Position numbers and translations under genes: made by a program
Notes under the pieces: generated by a model
Seen by the model: only the letters and a program-made list of their open reading frames with translations
Databases searched by the model: none
Told to the model about the DNA's origin: nothing
Assembly (NCBI GenBank): GCA_025602905.1
Contig: JAHLKI010000012.1
Span: forward strand, 248,001 to 312,000
Source: Phlyctochytrium arcticum
Taxonomy: Eukaryota; Chytridiomycota; Chytridiomycetes; Chytridiales; Chytridiaceae
Direction: 5' to 3'
DNA length: 64,000 nucleotides
Shown here: piece by piece, positions 10,300 to 20,600 of the stretch
How positions within the stretch are numbered: the stretch's first letter is position 1
How the letters are laid out: every line of letters starts with the position of its first letter

Positions 10300-13200
10300 T
10301 CTATTCTTGACTGTGAGGGACTCGGTACGTTCGTTGCGGCTGCGTAGGCGATTGGCATGCTTGGGTACCTAACAGGTATATTGAGGAGGGACATAAGAGG
10401 CACCATGGCAATTGCTAGCATATTTCGCTCATGGACGCTATTCTGCTTCACCCATACCCGTACCCGTACAAGAAAGGGATGATCGTCACTGTATTCATTA
10501 CAATCGCGGGTGCAGTGGGACCCGTACCCGAAATACCCATGCACGATGTCATATGTGTGTATTTAGCGGAATGACACATCTCGCGCGTAGGTTAAGTGGA
10601 TTGTTTTCTGCAGGACAGAATATTTATATTCCGGTTTGGTCCGTACTTTGTTTGGTCTAGCATGATTAACCGACTAAAAAGCAAGCGCATTCATTGGAGG
10701 AAGTTGTGCAAAGGGGGGCTATGCGGCCGATTTTACTCCAAGGAAGGGAACTACTACTTTGAAATAAATCCGTGATCGTCCAGCAGGCTTCAACAAAGTC
10801 CAACCATGAACTTGGCCACCACTTTGATTGTACAGTATTATATTCCAGTGGCAACCTAACTCATTGTGTCTTGTTAATTGTACATTCCTGCCGAGGGCTC
10901 AATCATATTTCCCACGCTCCCACCATCGTTTGTATGGATGTATCAGGCAGTGTGACCAGCACCGATCAGCGGCGTTCTACCTTCCGGCCAGCCCCAGTAA
11001 GAGGGAGGCCCGTTAACTCAAATGATGGTGAGAATGTCGTCCGAAGCAGGGTTACTCCAACCGCGTCTGAGTGGGCCGGGCTATCAGCTGGATCTTGTAA
11101 ATGGTTCACCGTAGAGTCTCTACTTTTACTCATCATTTTCATGAAACGGGAGAAACTCGCAATTACGGTCATTCATAACTATCAAAATAGGTGCGTAGCT
11201 ACCCGGCTGACCAAAGATCGATCGTGAGACTCAGTTTCCTAAAGTGCCTCCTTCAGTGACGATGAGGCTTGACGTACAGAGAGAGTTTCTGTAATTAGAG
11301 CTCGTCCTTGTGCGGCCATTCTTTCCAACTCAGGCGTATGGAAGGCTTCATTCACCATTGCACGAGCTGCATGGTGAAGAGATTGGCAATGTACAGTAAT
11401 CAGACACCTTGGCTTTGACTGTAGTATATAGCAGTGCATTCTAGATGCACCAATGTACAAATACTATACGCACGGCGTCTGTGGACTGTTTTTCCCACGG
11501 GTCTAGCTCTGGGAGCGTTCAACATAATTCATCATCAGCCCCCAATCATTCAAAAATCATCAACGGAAGAATTTGCTATACCAAAATTGTGCAAGGAACC
11601 CGTTGCTGGCCGTGTCGGGTGCCCGTAGCGTGAGTGCACGTCCCCAGCCGTCGATCTACCGCAGGATCTATCTCATTGAGGGATAAAAACTAGCCTACAG
11701 GGATTCAAACATTATCCAATGAAGAAATTACTACACCATAATCGCCCAAGGAATCCACGGCCGGTGTCCAGAGGGTATATGCATGTTCCTGGCCCCCCAA
11801 ATACGCTCTTCTCCCACGGGTCAATCTCATGCAGACGTAAAAACCATTCACTGGCAGCCCACAGTCATTCAAAAATTATCAAGGAAAGAAACTACTATAC
11901 CATAATCGTGCGAGGAGTCCGTTTCTGGTCATATCTGGTGTCAATCGCGTATGTGCATGTCCCTGGCCGCCGAAATGCATGTCAAAACTGCGTTGAACAT
12001 TTTTGCATTTTACGCGTAGCTGGCATACACGAGGACTCAACCGTAATTCCCTTTTCGGAATTAGACAACCTTAATTGGGATATCCAAAGACCCAAAAAGG
12101 AGTACATGACCATGACGCGGTGAGTGCTTGTATGGCCCGGCTGGGCCAGCGGAGTTTTTCAAATCTCCGTAGTCGGGGCATATCGGAACTCGGAAAATGT
12201 CGGAAAGACCCGCTGGCCAGTGGCGAAGAAAATAATCCTGATATGCCCCTCTTTTGCAGACATTTCGTCCCCAAAAAGCTTTCTGTCTACCCGTTTTGGG
12301 CTCATAATGTCTACATTGAGGCGCAATTACTTTCCTAGGGGGTATCTTGAACTTCTTTCAATTCACAACGGGACCTTTGTTTCCAACCCAAAATGTCAGA
12401 AGACTATGGGGAACAGGAATTTGGGAGCCTTGGAAAAGCTCTCACTGTTACCAAGTGGAGATTGTAGATTTATAGAGGGAGCCAGGGTGATGATGAATAG
12501 CCAGGCAGCTGAACACCGTTAAACAGCGAGAGCTACATTTTTCCCTAGTCTCCACAGTGCAATTCTAATCAATCATCGACGGTCTTGTCGAATTGCAATG
12601 ATGATCAAGCAGTGCAGGACATGTCTGGAGCATGCTCAAACCAACCCACGGGAGTCTGGCAAGTTGTTTTGCCCCGAGCCCACTGCCTTTGCATGCTTGC
12701 CGAACCTCGGGATTTCCGATCCTACTTTGACACGGGAAAACAATGAGAAGGTTCTGATGAATGGGCTGAAAGTGCATAAATGTCGTCGATGTCATTGTTG
12801 TTTATTGTGAAACGAGTATATGGAATGAGAAGGAAATGTGGAGTAAACCGCGTGGGAACAAGTGTGGGACTGAGAGCTTTATGTTAGATCATGAATGCAT
12901 AGCAAACGCCATGGCAGCAGCCATAGAGTTGTTGCTGCGCAACAACATAGTCTTGCCCGATGTGCGTCTAGGCTCTGAAAGTATCTAGATATTAATCTCG
13001 GAGCAATCAACTACTGCTAAGTCTAAAAGCTAAAGAGCGCGCCGTCCCAACCATCCTGAAATAACTATCTTGACGACAGCATGTCAGTTGGATACCCAGT
13101 GGTAATGCAAATTGCCATGGAAAGTCAAATCTATTGAGCCAGACATATGGGAGACCACTGGATACTGAACTGCAAGTTAAGAGCAAAAGTTGCATTTCTC

Positions 13201-13370
13201 GAACGCGGCTCATAGCCTTGCGACACAAACTTTTACAAAGACGAAAATAAAACTAATCTCTGCGCGAACTAAAAACGCGTCTGCCCATCTTCGTAAGTCG
13301 CTATTGGAAGCGTTTCCATCTGACGCCTGTTGACTCGTCTTTCCATGTAGGCAATATGGTACAAACTTGG
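10300..13370. other. Gene-poor region
   Basis: Several frames of 60-150 codons are open here (for example 10772-11227 and 12124-12522), but none shows a domain, consistent splice signals or codon pattern that would support a gene. The region contains the three-copy repeat listed separately at 11490-11980. Confidence 0.5.
11490..11980 (+). repeat. Three diverged copies of a ~170-bp repeat
   Basis: Copies at about 11490-11655, 11705-11800 (partial) and 11812-11980 share TCCCACGGGTC, CA(A/G)TCATTCAAAAAT(C/T)ATCAA, ACTATACCA(A/T)AAT(T/C)GTGC(A/G)AGGA and CATGTCCCTGGCC(G/C)CC blocks in the same order. The copies differ at roughly one base in five, so the duplication is old. One frame is open through the third copy, but no product is recognised. 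Confidence 0.5.
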
Positions 13371-13377
13371 TATACTT

Positions 13378-14425
13378 CTAGATCGCATGACGACGTATAA
13401 TGCATAGGTACGCCAGCGTGAAAGCCAAAGCTACACCGATTAATAGCATCTGGGAGGTCCAGACCGAGAAAATAGTTTCATCACCCTTACAGACTTTCGC
13501 GGATGCACCCCTAAAAATTCGGACAAGTCATTATAGACTCAAAGCAAAATAGTATGGTGAACAAATCTTACCAGTACGATCATCGACCTCGTCACGGATC
13601 CTGTATGAGCGAAACCAATTCAAAAAGCAGATCTCGGCATGCATGATCTCTGAGGAACTCTTTGAATTTGGCCTTTTTGGACAGAGTGGGGTAATTTTCT
13701 GTGCAATACGTGATACACCCTTTTCTGAGAATCTGGCTTGTTTCTTTCGAGAATTCATATGCTAAATGGGGCAGAGACACCACATGAGTTTTGAAACCAA
13801 TAAGTTCGTTTTTTTGTTGATGTGACATACCAAATTGAAGTAATTGAACGACTTCTCTGTATTGGCCAGAGTATAGCGCAGTCAGCAAAGTTATGGAAAC
13901 TTTGTCAAAGAGAGACAAAACCCCAAACTCATCCGCGATTCGAAGTATTTTTGCCCAGTCAGTATCTAATGTTATCTTTTGCTGCTCGCATTCAGGCTGG
14001 TTGTTGTAAAGGTGCCCAATGAAATAACGTATAACGGGTAAGGGGTATCCCTTGATCTTGACCTGGATTGACCGTCGATCTGATGGCGAGATGACCTTGC
14101 TCCCGGCGCTATCTTCCACTTGGGGGTCATTTGTAGTCTTACTTTGAGCCATACCATTCGTTAGAAGTGAGTGAAAATATTTGCTTCTGTTTGCCAGGAT
14201 CATAGAATGTGCTGGTATACGTGCAGCGGCAATCGCGTCGGTGTCCGGGCTCTCACTGGCTTCCAATCCAGTCGTATCCGCATCGGGGTACACTTCGATG
14301 ACGACGTCAGACAAGTCTTCCCCCAACAAATGTTCATCAGACCCCGAATCCCCTGTACGAAAGAAAAGCTTGCGTATAGTTTCTTTTCTCTCTTCCAACG
14401 GAGAAGCCAGATCAAGTTTCAGCAT
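13378..14425 (-). CDS. Membrane-anchored BTB/POZ protein, copy 1
   Basis: Exon 1 (14425 down to 13596) encodes an N-terminal BTB domain (LSDVVIEVYPDAD, IPAHSMILANRSKYF, RYFIGHLYNN), followed by a helical BACK-like region. Reading on gives a stop at once. A GT donor after 13596 joined to the AG at 13511-13512 instead restores the frame, through GASAKVCKGDE, into a second exon (13510-13378). That exon contains a hydrophobic anchor (MLLIGVALAFTLAYLCII) and ends RRHAI. The spliced product is about 320 residues. BTB proteins usually bind cullin-3 or self-associate; a C-terminal anchor would place this one on a membrane with the BTB domain in the cytosol. The splice is inferred from phase and from conservation of the acceptor side in copy 2. 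Confidence 0.7.
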
Positions 14426-14629
14426 GTTGCGAGTTGCGGAATAACAGCCAGAGAGTCAGCAGGCTTCGGATTGTCGGAACCAAAGCGGGGCGGTCTTTCT
14501 GGAGAATGATGTGAAAGCACTAGTCTGTCCCGCTCTTCCGGTGAGACAGACCACCAACTGACACCTGTCAGTTGCCCCCAACTAGGCTTAGCCACTTCTG
14601 GCTGCTCGGGTGGCTACTTTAGATCCGGA

Positions 14630-14810
14630 TACCACTGTCATTGGGAGTGAATGTTGCAGGAAATTTCCCTTCTTCCAATTCCCAAGTCTTCCACAACGAA
14701 TCACCACCCAACTGTGGAGCAAAAAGTCGTGTCAAGTAAGTTTTCAGTCCATATCTGCGGTCTTCTCCTAGCACCGGTCGGATATACCCAGCAAGAACTG
14801 GCACCGGCAA
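14630..14810 (-). pseudogene. Conserved C-terminal fragment upstream of BTB copy 1
   Basis: The minus frame reads LFAPQLGGDSLWKTWELEEG and ends FTPNDSGIRI before a stop. A closely similar frame (MFAPQLG, DSLWRTWKLDEGKFPTTF) occurs at the matching position upstream of BTB copy 2. Both lie about 200 bp from the BTB start on the same strand. The family is not recognised. It is probably the tail of another gene carried along in the duplicated segment. Confidence 0.4.
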
Positions 14811-15293
14811 TGCCAGAGGATTACTCTACTCGCATGGTATCTTGGTTGTCCGTAGATGCGACATTATATTAACTGCCGTGAGCGGATGCCAGGACAATCC
14901 ACAGATGAAGATCCTGCATGGTCTGTCCGACTGAGATTTTCTGGGATTGAATGTTAACCGATGGCGAAAGATATCCTGTGTGTGTACGGAGATGAGGTGT
15001 CTGGCGGCATGACAGTTGGGTACCGCGCGGTGAAAGGAGGTGAGCCAGACAGATAGAATCCTAGGTTGTGATGCTCGGATATTGAACAGCAACCTTGAGC
15101 AAAAGTTGCATTTCGCGAATGCAGCTCATAGCACTGCGACATAACCGTTTACATGGACGAAAATAAAAGTGATCTCTTCACGAACCAAAACGCGTTCTGC
15201 CCATGTTCGTAACTTCCTATTGGAAGCGTTTCCATCTGACGCCTGTTGACTGTTCTTTCCATGTTTGACATATGGTACAAAGTTTATATACTT

Positions 15294-16531
15294 TCAGATC
15301 GGATAAGGGTGTAAAATACATGGGTACTTTTTAGCGCGAAAGCCAAAACTACACCGAGTCCCCTTGCAGATCCAGACCGAGACAACAATATCATCACCCT
15401 TGCATGCTTTCGCGAATGCACCCCTAAAAATTCGGACAGTCATTATAATTTCAAAGCAAAATAGTATGGTGAACAAATCTTACCAATACGATCATCGACC
15501 TCGTCACGGATCCTTTATGAGCGAAATCAATTCAAAAAGCAGATCTCGGCATGCATGATCTCTGAGGAAATCTTTGAATTTGGCCTCTTTGGACAGGGTG
15601 TGGTAATTTTCTGTGCAATACGTGATACACCCTTTTCTGAGGATCTCGCTGGTTTCTTTCGAGAATTCGTATGCTAAATGGGGCAGAGACACTACATGAG
15701 TTTTGAAACCGTAAAGTTCATTCCTTGGTTGATGTGGCATACCAATTTGAAGCAGGGTGGTGACAACCTCTAATTGGCGCTCAGGAGATGCTGTTTGAAC
15801 GGTTGGTGCGGCACAGTCATAGAATTCAGAAGGACGCGACATTCTTGATGCCTGTCTTGATGCCCAACTTCCAGCACCCCAAGATGGCCTTGAGTGTGGC
15901 GCACGTGACGCACAAAATGTGCGGCGCCCCCCACCCTGAATTTGAAGTAATTGAACGACTTCGTTGTTGTAGCCAGAGTATAGCGCAGTCAGCAAAATAA
16001 GGGATACTTTGTCAAAGAGAGACAAAACCCCAACTCATCCGCGATTCGAAGTACTTTTGCCCAGTCAGTCACATATGATATGTTTTGCTTCTCCCATTGT
16101 GGCTGGTTGTTGTAAAGGTGCCCAAGGAAATAACGTACAATGGGTAAGGGATATCCCTTAATTTTGACCTGGACTGGCCGTTGGTTCGATGGCGAGATGT
16201 CCTTGCTCCCGGCGCTATCTTCAACTTGATCCTCTTTCGTAATCCTGCTCTGAGCCATACCATTCGTCAGAAGTGCGTGAAAATATTTGCTATTGTTTGC
16301 CAGGATCATAGAGTGTGCTGGGATGCGTGCAGTGGCAATCATGTCGGTGTCCGGGCTCTCGCTAGCTTCCAATCCAGTCGTATCCGCATCAGGGTACACC
16401 TCGATTACGACGTCAGCCAAATCTTCACTCAGGAATTGTCCATCAGGCTCCGACTTCGATGTATGGATGAATCTCTCTCGTAAAGTTTGGATGCTCCCAT
16501 CCCACGGAGAAGCTGGATCAAGTTTTAACAT
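15294..16531 (-). pseudogene. BTB/POZ protein, copy 2, broken
   Basis: This copy matches copy 1 from the start (16531; MLKLDPASPW) through the BTB domain. It then shifts frame near 16030, where copy 1 reads CCCCAAACTC and this copy CCCCAACTC on the plus strand. The downstream frame (16025-15504) continues the BACK-like region, interrupted by a 65-codon insertion from the MITE at 15753-15938, and ends like exon 1 of copy 1. The anchor exon relic (about 15424-15300) keeps the acceptor and GAFAKACKGDD, but a length difference after Ser-Val-Trp destroys the hydrophobic segment. The frameshift and anchor loss argue for a pseudogene; a single-base sequencing error could explain only the first. Confidence 0.75.
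15753..15938. mobile_element. 186-bp MITE with 9-bp target-site duplication
   Basis: The element begins CAGGGTGG and ends CCACCCTG, an 8-bp perfect terminal inverted repeat. It is flanked on both sides by AATTTGAAG (15744-15752 and 15939-15947). Copy 1 of the BTB gene has the uninterrupted site (AAATTGAAGTAATTG), so this copy shows a clean filled site. There is no coding capacity, as expected for a non-autonomous DNA transposon. The CAGGG ends resemble hAT elements (8-bp duplication), while 9 bp is typical of Mutator-like elements; the superfamily is not settled. Confidence 0.8.
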
Positions 16532-16689
16532 GTTGCAAAGTACGGGACAAAAAGCGGAATGTAACTAGATACATATCGTCGGAATCAAACCGGGCCTTTG
16601 TGGAGAATGGTTTGAGACAGACCATCAACTGACACCTGTCAATTAACCCCCAACCAGGCTTAGCCACTTCCGGCTGCTCGGGTGGCTAC

Positions 16690-16860
16690 TTTGGATCTGG
16701 ATAGTACTACAGTCCTTGGGAGTGAATGTTGTAGGAAATTTTCCTTCGTCCAATTTCCAAGTCCTCCACAACGAATCACCTTTTTTAACGCCCAACTGTG
16801 GAGCAAACATTTGTGCCAAGGTGATACTGAGTCCATGTCTACTACAGCTTTGTCCCATCC
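16690..16860 (-). pseudogene. Conserved C-terminal fragment upstream of BTB copy 2
   Basis: This is the second copy of the FAPQLG fragment seen at 14630-14810. It carries a small insertion (VKKG) before DSLWRTWKLDEG, and its reading diverges after the TTFTP segment. It has no recognised family and is part of the duplicated unit. Confidence 0.4.
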
Positions 16861-16899
16861 CTGGCGGTGGCGCTGGAGGATTTGTTTCACGCTCTCTAT

Positions 16900-17677
16900 T
16901 TTAGCAGCTCTCTATTTTAGAATTCAACCCCTACAATCAATCACCATGGATTTGTTCAAATCCCTACGGTGCCCGCTGCTCAGAAGATTGTGGGCACCCA
17001 GCTCTCTAGACCGGTGTGTTTTGGGAGAGATGAAGCTTGACTTGGATGGAGAGCTCGTCTTCATGTGGCTGTTCATTCCAACTACGACAGCTTCCGATCT
17101 GTGAGTGCCAATGGCAACCTCGATCAGTTAGATAGACCCGAGCCCCGTTACAAGCGGCCTTCTATAGACAATGTACCGATTTCGCGCCTTCGTAATGGCA
17201 TCATCAGAACGTTTATGGTAGTAATCAAGCTGACACAAGCGTGCGAATTTTTGTTATTCAATTAGTTCAGCCAGTGCCATATCGCGTAGGTTTTTTATAA
17301 AACGGCAACCTGGCGGACCCTGTCGCCGCATCAACAATGCGACCTGTTCCTTCATGAGCGTAGCTCTAATAGGGAAAGATTTCCATAGATAGACACGTAG
17401 AAACTTTGTTCAGTGTATTATACAGTGGGCAGGTACAGTTCGGGGGGTTATATAAAATATGTACATAAGAAAAGGGAAGACGGGCCATTGGCTGGGACGC
17501 GTCAAGCAACGCGTCTTTAAACTAATACTAACAGGTCTAATCTGCGTGGTAAGAAAGGTAAACATTATGGTCCCGCTTCTCCTGGCACAAGATCGTCTAG
17601 ATCGTAGTGGCTTCCGTCACGCCTGCTTCCAAGCTACCCCATCCCGTCTTCTTGTCAAAGTGGACCTTTCCGTCTAA
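16900..17677. other. Intergenic, no gene seen
   Basis: No supported gene. Two ACGCGT hexamers lie 12 bp apart at 17497 and 17509, about 165 bp beyond the stop of the large GTPase ORF. A similar pair sits at that gene's start. Confidence 0.4.
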
Positions 17678-20600
17678 TCACCAGCTCGGAAAGAAGCAAT
17701 CTAGGATCGTCTCGAGATTTGGTAAACTTTCGCCCGGCTTCTCAAAGTCCAGTCTCAGCTTGAACAAGAGGCAAGCCTTCAGTGCTCTTCGAACGTTGTT
17801 TTCCTTGTTCTGCACAATCGCAACGTGCTGCCCCTGAGCGCGCACGCCATCCACGCGGGCCGTGACGAGTTCTTTGATGCTCGTTTCTAAAGTCGTAAAG
17901 GGCTCGTCGGACCTGGTGAGCCCATAGTATTTGCTCCAGCTCGCCGCATCATCGAGATCTAGCATGGGCATCTCCCACGATCGCTTCAGACTTTCCTGGG
18001 GAACGTGAGCAAGGAACGTCACTTCGCGTTCCGATTTGATCCGGGGACCAATGTTCATCTTGTCAGACCCCTCCAGTAGTGTGACGTTATTGCAGGAACC
18101 GCTAGATCGTCGGGCCTCGTAGTATTCGTAGGGTATTAGGAATAGGAGCAAGACGCCAACCAGAGACGTCTCTTTGGTCCCGGGCTTGCGCCACAGATCC
18201 TTCCTATACATCTTTGTCACGGGATCCCAGCCGTAGCTCAGTGAGCGTGCCGGTTGTTCATGCTTTCCCTGCCTGTACTTCTTGAGACCGCAAGTGTAAC
18301 GGAGCGCATGGGTCAGGTTGTCAGTAATGGATACGTACGGGTTTCCGTGCAGGGACGAAGCTAGCTCGTGTCGGGGTAACAAGTACTTTGGATTTCCCAT
18401 CCATCGCCAAGCTTCGTTGCGGAGATATTGCCAGCGAGCTTTATTACTGGCTTTAGCTTTTACAGCTTCGGCACGATCAACAAGTGCTGCCAGATTGGGC
18501 TCGCAAAGCGGCGCCGCGTGCTTCGAGACGTCCGCTGCAGTGTCCGCGTACGACTGCATGAATTTCACTTCATTGTTGCTATAGACCTGCTGCGCGGCAT
18601 ACATGATGTTTTCGAATTCGCGCGGTGTTGCGAAGAACGCTAAAGACTTCGACTTGCATTCCGAGGTCTTGACGTTCAAATCTTCCGTAATTCCGCTAAA
18701 CGTCCGCTGGCTGACGGTGGTGATTTCTTCGCACAGCTCGCCGGCCAACTCTGCCACACGATCCTTTAGATCTCGAGCCCCATAGAGCGCCCCGGTTTGT
18801 GCTCGGAGCATGTCCTCTGCGACAACGAAGGAGCTTACGGCCTGGTAAACGGGGTTTCGAAAGATATCGTCGAGTTCACCGACCAGCGCACTGGATGCGC
18901 TGTCTGTGGGGCTTCGAAAGACTTCTGACTGCTGCGTCGCGCACAGCCCTCGAAAGAATACGCAAAATCGCGTCCCGTTTAAGTCGTGATAAGTGGTCGG
19001 GTCGCCGTCTTTCTCTCTAGGAGTAGTGCTAGGTGTCATCCCCATTGGTTCAACACATACGGTGCCATCTGACCCTTGCAGCCGCTTCACGCGCTTCGAA
19101 TCGCTTCCCACGTCGTGATCGTTGGTTTGATTAACCCGCTTTCTATCCAATGCGTGTTGAGTTTGGTATCGACCTCTGGGTGTAATATCTCCGCCTTCCA
19201 GTATATTGCAGACACGGGTCTCGAACCAGTTCACACAAACAGATTCTTCGACAGTAAGTTTCAATGGTTGGGTTGCCTGCACCAGACGTTCGCAAACTTG
19301 CCGCATCCCTTTCTTAACATAACCATACATGGTGTCCCGCTGACTTCTCAAGTGAGAGGACAGGATCCTTTTCAATACACCTTCCAGCTTCCTCGGAGCG
19401 ATCTGCGCAATATTTGCTACCAGCACGTCTAGCTTTTCTGCTAACTTTCCGCGAGTAGGGAGAAGGTTCCGGCTCTGTTGCCAGATGTCGTTCCACACCT
19501 CCCGATAAGCCGTTTGCCGCCATAGCTCAACGGCAAAGCTCGAGGGGGATGAACACAAGCTGTTGATCTCATTGTTATCTAGCAATGCCATGATTTCATG
19601 TTTTAACAATTTCCGGAATGTCTCAATTTGTCTTTTGATGTCTGCCGCTACGCTTTCCTCGCTTTCCAGTTGGCTTAGGCGTTCCTTCAGTTGAACGAGG
19701 CCGCTCTCTATCAGGGATTCTATCTCTTCAAAGCACTTCTTAACCTGATTGCAAATCTCCTTTTGGGGTTTGTCTAAGTGTCGCTCAATGGCGACACACT
19801 CTGCGAAGAGTGTGCCCGTAACGTATGCTACGTGATAGCGCTTCGGTCCCCTGGTCGAATTTGCTATCAATTTCCCGTGGTATTTCAGCAAACCTTTGAA
19901 GTGCGTATGATGGGCGTCTTCAAGGGGACTTAGTCCTTCCGGTTGCATTGTTCTTAAATTAACTGTGATAGCTTGGCGAACGTCTTTAATCTCATCGTCG
20001 GTCAAGCTTCCGATGCCATCGCTGTTGACTTCGTAGGAAGGAAGCTCTTCCCACATTTGCATTCCGTTGGCTTCGTTTTGGCAGGCTTTGAAGAGAAAGC
20101 GGAGCTGCTGCAGGACATATGCTATTGGATCCCGCTGGAAGGTGAGGTCGAGCATCTCCTCGTCCTCATCACCCTCGCTAGTCTGGTCGAGGTCTGTCCC
20201 ATAAGCCGATTTGAGGTGCAAAAGCAATCGCTTGGCATGTTTTTCTTGAAGGGCTTTGGCGCATGACCGTTCCTCGATAAGAAGGGTCTGTAGGTCACTG
20301 CGTAATTGAAAGACCCCTGACCAGAGACCCATATTGTCAATCTTCTTCTGTTTGCTGTCGGCAAATTTGAGATACTTTTCGTCTATCTTCCAGGCTTTTC
20401 GGACATCCTCATGTAGCATTCCGAAGCCTTCATCCTTACGAAGGAACGCCCAGTAAAAATGAGCAGAGGACTCTCGGATGGTGATGTCTTCGGACATTTT
20501 TCTGGCGTCGTCTTTGTCATGAAAAGAAAGAAGCTTTTCTTTCAGGCGTGTTCGACGTTGCAAAATGTTTGATCCTGTAGCGCCAAGCTCACTGACGTTC

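Larger units (their letters stand above)
12990..16900. repeat. Tandem segmental duplication, ~1.9-kb unit
   Basis: Two adjacent copies (about 12990-14880 and 14900-16900) each contain, in the same order, a 3' flank (GAGCAAAAGTTGCATTTC; TTGGAAGCGTTTCCATCTGACGCCTG), the BTB gene on the minus strand, and the upstream FAPQLG fragment. Identity is highest in the BTB coding part. Copy 2 is longer because of a 186-bp inserted element. A relic of a third copy's 3' end lies at 9.05-9.16 kb. Confidence 0.75.

Noticed and set aside
10772..11227. 151-codon ORF
   Set aside because: No domain, no promoter or splice context, and ordinary amino-acid composition for random sequence.
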